In this document: positions 58,701 to 64,000 of the stretch, piece after piece
Position numbering within the stretch: position 1 is the stretch's first letter
How the letters are laid out: every line of letters begins with the position of its first letter
The notes under the pieces: generated by a model
The model's database searches: none
Told to the model about the DNA's origin: nothing
The model's input: the letters and a program-made list of their open reading frames with translations, nothing else
Assembly (NCBI GenBank): GCA_029582165.1
Contig: CM055874.1
Span: 4,476,114 to 4,540,113, forward strand
DNA length: 64,000 nucleotides
Source: Portulaca oleracea
Lineage: Eukaryota; Streptophyta; Magnoliopsida; Caryophyllales; Portulacaceae
Direction of reading: 5' to 3'
Made by a program: the position numbers and the translations under genes

Positions 58701-61700
58701 GAGGATATGTTGGATTCATAAAAGATGAAATAGAAATAAATATCTATATACACTAATATATAATAAAAATAAGCCTCCTTTTTTTTTTCGGTCATTTCAT
58801 TTGTTCATTGTCCTCATATCCAGTGCTCTCTTTTACCTCTCATCTAAGCTAATTATATTTTCCTCAATTTTATCTCAAATTTAAATTTTGTTTTCATCTC
58901 TTTTCTTGAAGAAGCAAACTAATCCTAAGTGATATGATCTCATACTCGCTATCAGTAAATTGACAAAATGCTCATTGGCACCTGGTTATTTTCTAGGGTT
59001 TTGACCTCAAATGATGACCCCATATCAAAGGGACCATAAAATACTAAGGCCTTGTTCTTTTGTACGGTGCAATGTGGTAAGATACCACAACTCACAATAC
59101 TATTCAATATTCTTCAACACTCTACTATACCATACCGCACTTTACCACAATCATTACCGTTATATCATCACTTTTTCCTTTGCTCACTTTTATCCTCTAC
59201 TTTTCACATTCTCTCTCATATCCTACTATATCAATCACACTTTCCACAAAATTTACCATATCATTCCACATTTTACCATACTTTCCACAATTTCACCATA
59301 CCGCACCATTTCTACATTATACCAACTGCATAAAAGAAAATGGCCTAATTGGGTGGAACTATTGTTGCCATGGCATTCATTGAGGTGGTGGTGAACCTGG
59401 TTCTCCTCAACAATCCATCTATTGTTGAGGAATTCGTCCATATTCATGGGACTCAAAATTCTTGCCGTTCTCGTAGAATGTGTGCCAGAACTTGTCCAGT
59501 GTTAGAGAGTCGATTGACTGCTTCCCCAGATTGAGTGTTAGAGAGTCGATTGAGAATTGCTTCCCTGCAAATATCGTATAGTTCAAAGTTGAGATGATGT
59601 TGTGCCAACAAAATAATGCTACTACTCTAATATTAGTAAAACATTTGATCACTTAAGATGGAGTGTAAATTATTAGGTAATCTCAGTTCATTTGGTAGAT
59701 AGGCCGAATGACTAATGAGGGTGGTTTTCTAAACTATGGTTATCATTACCATCAACCAACCATGGATTGATCTTCATCACACCAATGGTTGAAAGTATTG
59801 ACAACTATGGTTTAGAACACCATCTTCATTCGCCTGTTCTGCGTCAAAATAGGACATGTATATAGCCAGTTGCGCTCATTTGCAACTTTCATCATCCATC
59901 TCCAGACTTGCGGCCACCTCCCAACACCTCTCTGCAGGGCTATTTATGGTCCAGTCTGCAGCGAAAAGGGGATTGGACCATGTTGGACCGAGAACTGGAC
60001 CGAAGGAAATTTGTTCTAGTCCTTGGTCCAACCCATGGACCGAACTGAAGGACCGAGGTCACTAAAATTTTAGGGCATCTTTATATATAGTCTAGTCCTC
60101 GATCTAGTAGCTTAGTTCTCGAATTCGATCCTCGGTCCATTCGGTTTAATCTCATTTGGTCCAGTCTGGGACTGATGAACAGCCCTATGACGCTCTGAAC
60201 CACCGACACTCATGCTAGTCACCTAGAAATGCCCAACTCAGCTCGAAAACCACCCAAAATCAACCTAGAACTATCCCTGTTACAGTTTTGCTTGGGCCAC
60301 CAAGGCCAACCGAGGTTGCCGCCCTCGCCACCGCTACCACCTCCGAATCAAAATCCACGAGAGCTGCCTATCAGCCACCCTTTTGCTGCCCTTTGATCGA
60401 TCATTTTACTGTTAATCATCCACCAGTTCTCTTCTGTTTCTTCTAGGTAGGTTAATCGATTTTTCCTTGTTAGGGTTTTAATAAGAGTAACTCATACAGC
60501 GGGAGCGGAAAATAAGATGACTACTGGATATCGAGAAAAATAAATACAAGATTAAAGGGAGCCAAGGAATTAACGTGGAAACAGAATCGGGAAAAAACTA
60601 CGGGCAACACAAGCCAAGAACGAATCTAATATTGGTAGATAGTAAAACAAACGATCTCCTCCCGATATCCAACAAAGAGAGTATTACAAAGATCTCAAAC
60701 ATAGAAAGAGATCTACCCGAAAGAGACACATGCTCTTAGTAAACAAAACTCTCAACAAAATGCAAAACCTCTCTCACCATCTAGGAATACGAAATTTCTG
60801 AATACACCTCCTCCCACATGAGATGCCCCAAAATTGGCCGCAATGGGCACCAAACTTGGCCACTCCAAACAAGGCAAATAAAACCTTTTGTTTATAGGAA
60901 AAACTCCCTATAAACCTAACTTGACTCCCACTCCAATTAGATTTAGAATGTACTACCTCCGTCCCTAATTGTATGTCAAAAAACCGAATTCATCAAAACC
61001 AATAAACATAGGAAATGGGGTGAAAAGTTTCTAAATTGTCAAAAATACCCTTGTAATATTCTTGAAATGAGGTAAAGAATGTATTTATTAAGGGTGGAGT
61101 TGGTATTATACTTGTTGGAAATGTAAAAAGTGGTAATTTAACAAATAAAAAGGGACAAGGTAGTTAGGAAATTTGACACTCATTTAGAGACGGAGGTAGT
61201 AATACAATTATAAAACCTAACATAATAAAGAAACCTAAATAATATCCTAATACATTAAGAAACAATAAATTGTGGGATCAAGAGACTGGGTTGATTTTAG
61301 CACACTTTCCTAACATTCCTTTTAGTTTTTTTTCCCCCAACCTTATGTATATGAGTTTCCAGTTTCCACAATAGGATTAAGATTCTGATTCGTGATCAAC
61401 CATCTTAATCAACTCCCATAGTACATTTCCAAAAAAAAAAAAAAAACTCCCATAGTACATTCTTTTCTTTCTTTCTGTTTTTGATTTTTTATTCTTTATT
61501 TTACTTGTCCTTGACTTGAAATAAAAATGATAAATTAAGTGATCAATGACTTGATGTGTTTTCATGGCATGTTATATGGTTAACTAATTTACAAAAATGA
61601 GAAATAATTCTTCATTATTGAAATAAAAATACATATTTGTGCAGGTAGAGGAGCTTAAACAAAATATAAGATCACTATCAAGCAGCGAGTCAAACTCATT

Positions 61701-62474
61701 GAAACGACGACGTCCCGGCTTGTTTTCTGATGAAGGTTGCCTCGGGAAAGAGGCTAATTCTCAACACATTGATCTTCGTTTAGGGTATGTATTTAATTAC
61801 GTCCTTAATTGATTATATTTATTTTATTGGTTGACCACCCTGTACCCTGAATTAATTATTTCCTAGTTAATTAACTCAATAATATCCCTCTACTTGCTTT
61901 AATCATTGCCTTCATGCACTAATTTCTGAAAGATTTGCAGTCATTTTTTTTAGATTGTTATTGAGCCAATTAGCTAAAGAGGAAATGAAAAACTTAACAG
62001 AATAAATTAACTTAAAATTAAATTATTTGTTCCAATTTAAATCTAGGAAAATTGGATTTCGAAAGTCTCTATTTTTTGTTTTTGTATCCCAATATATTTT
62101 TTTTGTATTTCAGTGGTCCCATAAACATATGAAATTTATTCTGATGGGACATCCTAGAGTCAAGGTGCGGGAACTCGATATAATTTTTATGTTTTTGGGA
62201 CCACCAGAATACTAAAAAAAATAGGAATTATTGACATACAAAAACTGAAAGTAATTACCAACAGAATGCATCAACCTTTTTTTTAATGTTTGTATAATTC
62301 AAGAATAAATTATACAGGTTAAGAAGTGTAAATTAAATTGCATGTTATTCTGATATTTGGTAATATATATTGAATGATTGTAGATTGCCAGTATCTGTAT
62401 GTTGTGATGAGACGAAGGAACCAAAGGCAGACAGCACCTCTCATGATTCAACGAGTCAAATGGCATCCGGATGA
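55709..62474 (+). CDS. MIKC-type MADS-box transcription factor, AGL18/AGL15-like, eight exons
   Basis: Nuclear DNA-binding factor for CArG boxes; relatives repress flowering and act in embryo development. Exons are 55709-55890, 57271-57346, 57663-57724, 58008-58107, 58231-58272, 58600-58641, 61645-61784 and 62384-62474, giving 244 aa in one frame. The MADS domain is 1-60 ([20 protein letters not shown] and [20 protein letters not shown]), then MEQILARY, a K domain at about 87-170, and a C-terminus with KRRRP (188-192) and an EAR-like LRLGL (212-216), ending SQMASG. Exons 5 and 6 are each 42 bp, the MIKC standard. Exon 5 must use a GC donor (CAG-GCATTA at 58273). Intron 6 (3,003 bp) is filled with transposons. 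AGL18 placement rests on [16 protein letters not shown] and the tail, from memory. Confidence 0.9.
56375..56630. repeat. Dispersed repeat in MADS intron 1
   Basis: It opens GCAGAGCTGACAAAATTTTG and closes AATTTTTGCTAGCGCTA, which are imperfectly inverse. Inside, a segment of about 120 bp is duplicated (TCATC(C/T)GAATTTTGA-type words twice), with CCCGACCCGA motifs. The same closing sequence appears near 13,130. Confidence 0.5.
59048..59345. mobile_element. Harbinger/Tourist-type MITE in MADS intron 6
   Basis: 298 bp. The ends GGCCTTGTTCTTTTGTACGG and ACTGCATAAAAGAAAATGGCC are flanked by TAA (59045-59047 and 59346-59348). This is a longer subtype of the family. Confidence 0.8.
59850..60470. 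other. GC-richer intron 6 segment split by an inverted-repeat element
   Basis: A CCACC-rich, coding-like segment (59,860-59,935 and 60,187-60,440) is interrupted by a 250-bp element. The element starts AGGGCTATTTATGGTCCAG and ends with the inverse-like GACTGATGAACAGCCCT (about 59,937-60,186). Its body repeats GGACCGA and GGTCCA words. No protein family is recognised in the flanks and no target duplication is visible. Confidence 0.45.
60489..61305. mobile_element. Possible LTR remnant in MADS intron 6
   Basis: The wording (GCGGAAAATAAGATGACT, TTAACGTGG, ACTACGGGCAACAC, TATTACAAAGATCTC) parallels the 41904-42440 segment and recalls reversed Copia LTRs. It is interrupted by the Stowaway at 60956-61196. 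No coding domain or duplication is visible. Confidence 0.35.
60956..61196. mobile_element. Stowaway MITE in MADS intron 6
   Basis: 241 bp. The ends CCTCCGTCCCTAATTGTATG and GAGACGGAGG are flanked by TA (60954-60955 and 61197-61198). It is a close sister of 53805-54047. Confidence 0.88.
62040..62272. mobile_element. Degenerate copy of the TAGGAAAATTGGATT MITE in MADS intron 7
   Basis: It starts CTAGGAAAATTGGATTTCG and carries GGGACCACCAGAATAC in the second half, as at 1144-2253. It is shorter, diverged and not flanked by (TA)n. Confidence 0.6.
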
Positions 62475-62860
62475 TTAGCCAATGAATTTCTCTCTTAACC
62501 ATCCTTCTCCTTAATTAGTTAAGCAATTAGGGTTAATCATGATCAATGTTAATTGATTAGATTAGTGTTAAATGAACCCACATGCCCAACAAAATTTAAA
62601 AACTCATGGGTTTTGAGGTTCAATACATGGACTACACAGCCTAGCTTGTACTAGTTAATTAGTTCTCTTTTGGAAATTAATTATGCCCCCTCATTAGCTG
62701 CTAATTGCTCTCTCTCCCCCTCTAAATTAGTGTGTGATAAGTTGTTAATTAATTCATTTGCTTTAAGGAGGGAAGAATCAAATCAGATCACATGACAAAT
62801 ACGATTGAGACAAATAGTACATAAAGCTTATGTTAAGATTTATGCACTGTGTTTATCTTA
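62475..62860. other. MADS gene 3' UTR side
   Basis: The 3' flank, without a further gene. The UTR end cannot be fixed from sequence. Confidence 0.45.
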
Positions 62861-63306
62861 ATCCCTCCCTTACATATATTAATTGTCATAATTTTGACTT
62901 TCATGATATCTAGTGTTGCTCTTTGTTTAATAAATTTTTACATAATACTCGCTCCTTCTCCCATATTATCCGTCACTATAACTAATTTTTTTTCCCCTAA
63001 TATCTGACACCTTATGATTTCAGTAACACATTAATTACTAATTTATCAAATTAACTTTATTAGTACATTTTTTTCTTCAATTTTTATCTTTTATTCACCA
63101 TTTTTCTTTTTTATTCACTTTTTTCTCATATTGAAGAATGTAAATTAATGCAAATTGAGAGTTTTTTTGGTATTATAAATTATATCTTAAGTAACAAATA
63201 ATATGGGATATTTTTCGTTACGAATCTAATAATGGTAATTTTATATAGCAACCCATTGTATGTATCGAAAAATTTAGACAACAATTAATATGGAATGGAT
63301 GAAGTA
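62861..63306. mobile_element. Stowaway MITE with a second Stowaway-like element nested inside
   Basis: The outer ends CCCTCCCTTACATATATTAA and ATTAATATGGAATGGATGAA match the 39811-40070 subfamily, split near 62,945. The insert (about 62,947-63,210) opens CTCGCTCCTTCTCCCATATT and closes near AATAATATGGGA. Both are decayed. Confidence 0.6.
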
Positions 63307-64000
63307 TGATTTTAGCTCAATCATTGTGGCCTTTAACCTTAAAAAGAAATACTCCTGTTTTACACAGTAAAACTAATATAATTGACCGCCCAAAAAAAGG
63401 TTGGACAAAGTCCTATAATTAAATTAATTACACATGTAAGTATCAAACATACAAATACAATGAACAAAAACAAAACAACTAACAAAAATTAATGATGTTG
63501 ATAATGATACGTACGTACTCATATGAGGATGGACGATGACATGCATGTAAATATTATAATCAAGTTAGGAACCGGTAAATGGTTGCAATATAACACACGT
63601 AGCACAGAAAATTGTCACCCAATTTTTTTAAAGTCAAATAAATTAAAGTCAAATAAATTAAAAGAGTATTAGGCCAACAGTATAGTATATATTTACTATT
63701 TATTTAGTACCATAATAATTGGTCGTCATGATATGATCTCAAGCATGCCTGGGTTTGGAACCGTCCACAATTGCTTTATTCATTATTTTAGTTACAAGAT
63801 TCAAATCATGATTAAATTACAAGTATGTGTTATTAAATTAACCTTTTCTTTCAAATGAATGGGGGCATATTAGCCTCTCAAAACCATGATTAGATATGCT
63901 AATAAATGTTGATCTCTTCCTAATTTTAAATTTCTACACTTACTGTCATATTATTAAATGCCATATGCCAAATACTTTAATACTTTTTATACTTTTATTA
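63307..64000. other. AT-rich intergenic DNA to window end, nothing recognised
   Basis: No gene or paired repeat ends. A short direct repeat AGTCAAATAAATTAA occurs twice near 63,631-63,662. Confidence 0.5.

Noticed and set aside
1..64000. Integrated viral or bacterial operon-like sequences
   Set aside because: No viral coat, movement or replication protein, no prokaryotic operon layout and no ribosome-binding-site pattern were seen; all recognised genes are plant nuclear genes.

Overview
The window is nuclear DNA from a flowering plant, most likely a eudicot. It is AT-rich, with GC-richer islands over coding exons. The genes have GT-AG introns and encode plant-specific families: UGT76-type glucosyltransferases, a class I small heat-shock protein, a GT61 glycosyltransferase and an MIKC MADS-box factor. 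Much of the rest is transposon sequence. The species cannot be told from the sequence alone.

Layout. Positions 1-7,040 hold a 5'-truncated LINE tail and then a chain of four long-inverted-repeat (foldback) elements, each bounded by (TA)n microsatellite. The largest is 3.4 kb and carries a 677-bp hAT element with a perfect 8-bp target duplication. From 7 to 18.5 kb there is no gene: MITEs, a putative solo LTR inside a Harbinger-type MITE, an LTR-retrotransposon relic and a MULE-like MITE with a 9-bp duplication. TFIIB (18.8-25.3 kb, minus strand, seven exons including a 25-nt microexon) has a 4.6-kb first intron holding another LTR-element relic. Two tandem two-exon UGT76-like genes follow on the minus strand (28.3-31.1 and 31.7-33.7 kb). 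Next is an intronless cytosolic class I small HSP (35.5-36.0 kb, plus) with heat-shock elements and a TATA box. From 36 to 47 kb there are only repeats. A three-exon GT61 gene lies at 47.2-49.0 kb. A tRNA-Arg(CCU) gene (51.8 kb) and a broken tRNA-Ser(GCU) copy (53.3 kb) lie between it and an eight-exon AGL18/AGL15-type MADS gene (55.7-62.5 kb).

I joined exons by hand from splice consensus and reading phase. All six multi- or single-exon gene models close without frameshifts: TFIIB 312 aa, UGTs 443 and 449 aa, small HSP 155 aa, GT61 527 aa, MADS 244 aa. The genes do not form a pathway. They are an ordinary plant neighbourhood, apart from the local UGT duplication.

I did not find a convincing undescribed biological system. 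The most unusual material is the (TA)n-anchored foldback chain, a high-copy Harbinger-type MITE family (eight copies here), a duplicated block upstream of the MADS gene, and a probable GC-AG intron inside that gene.
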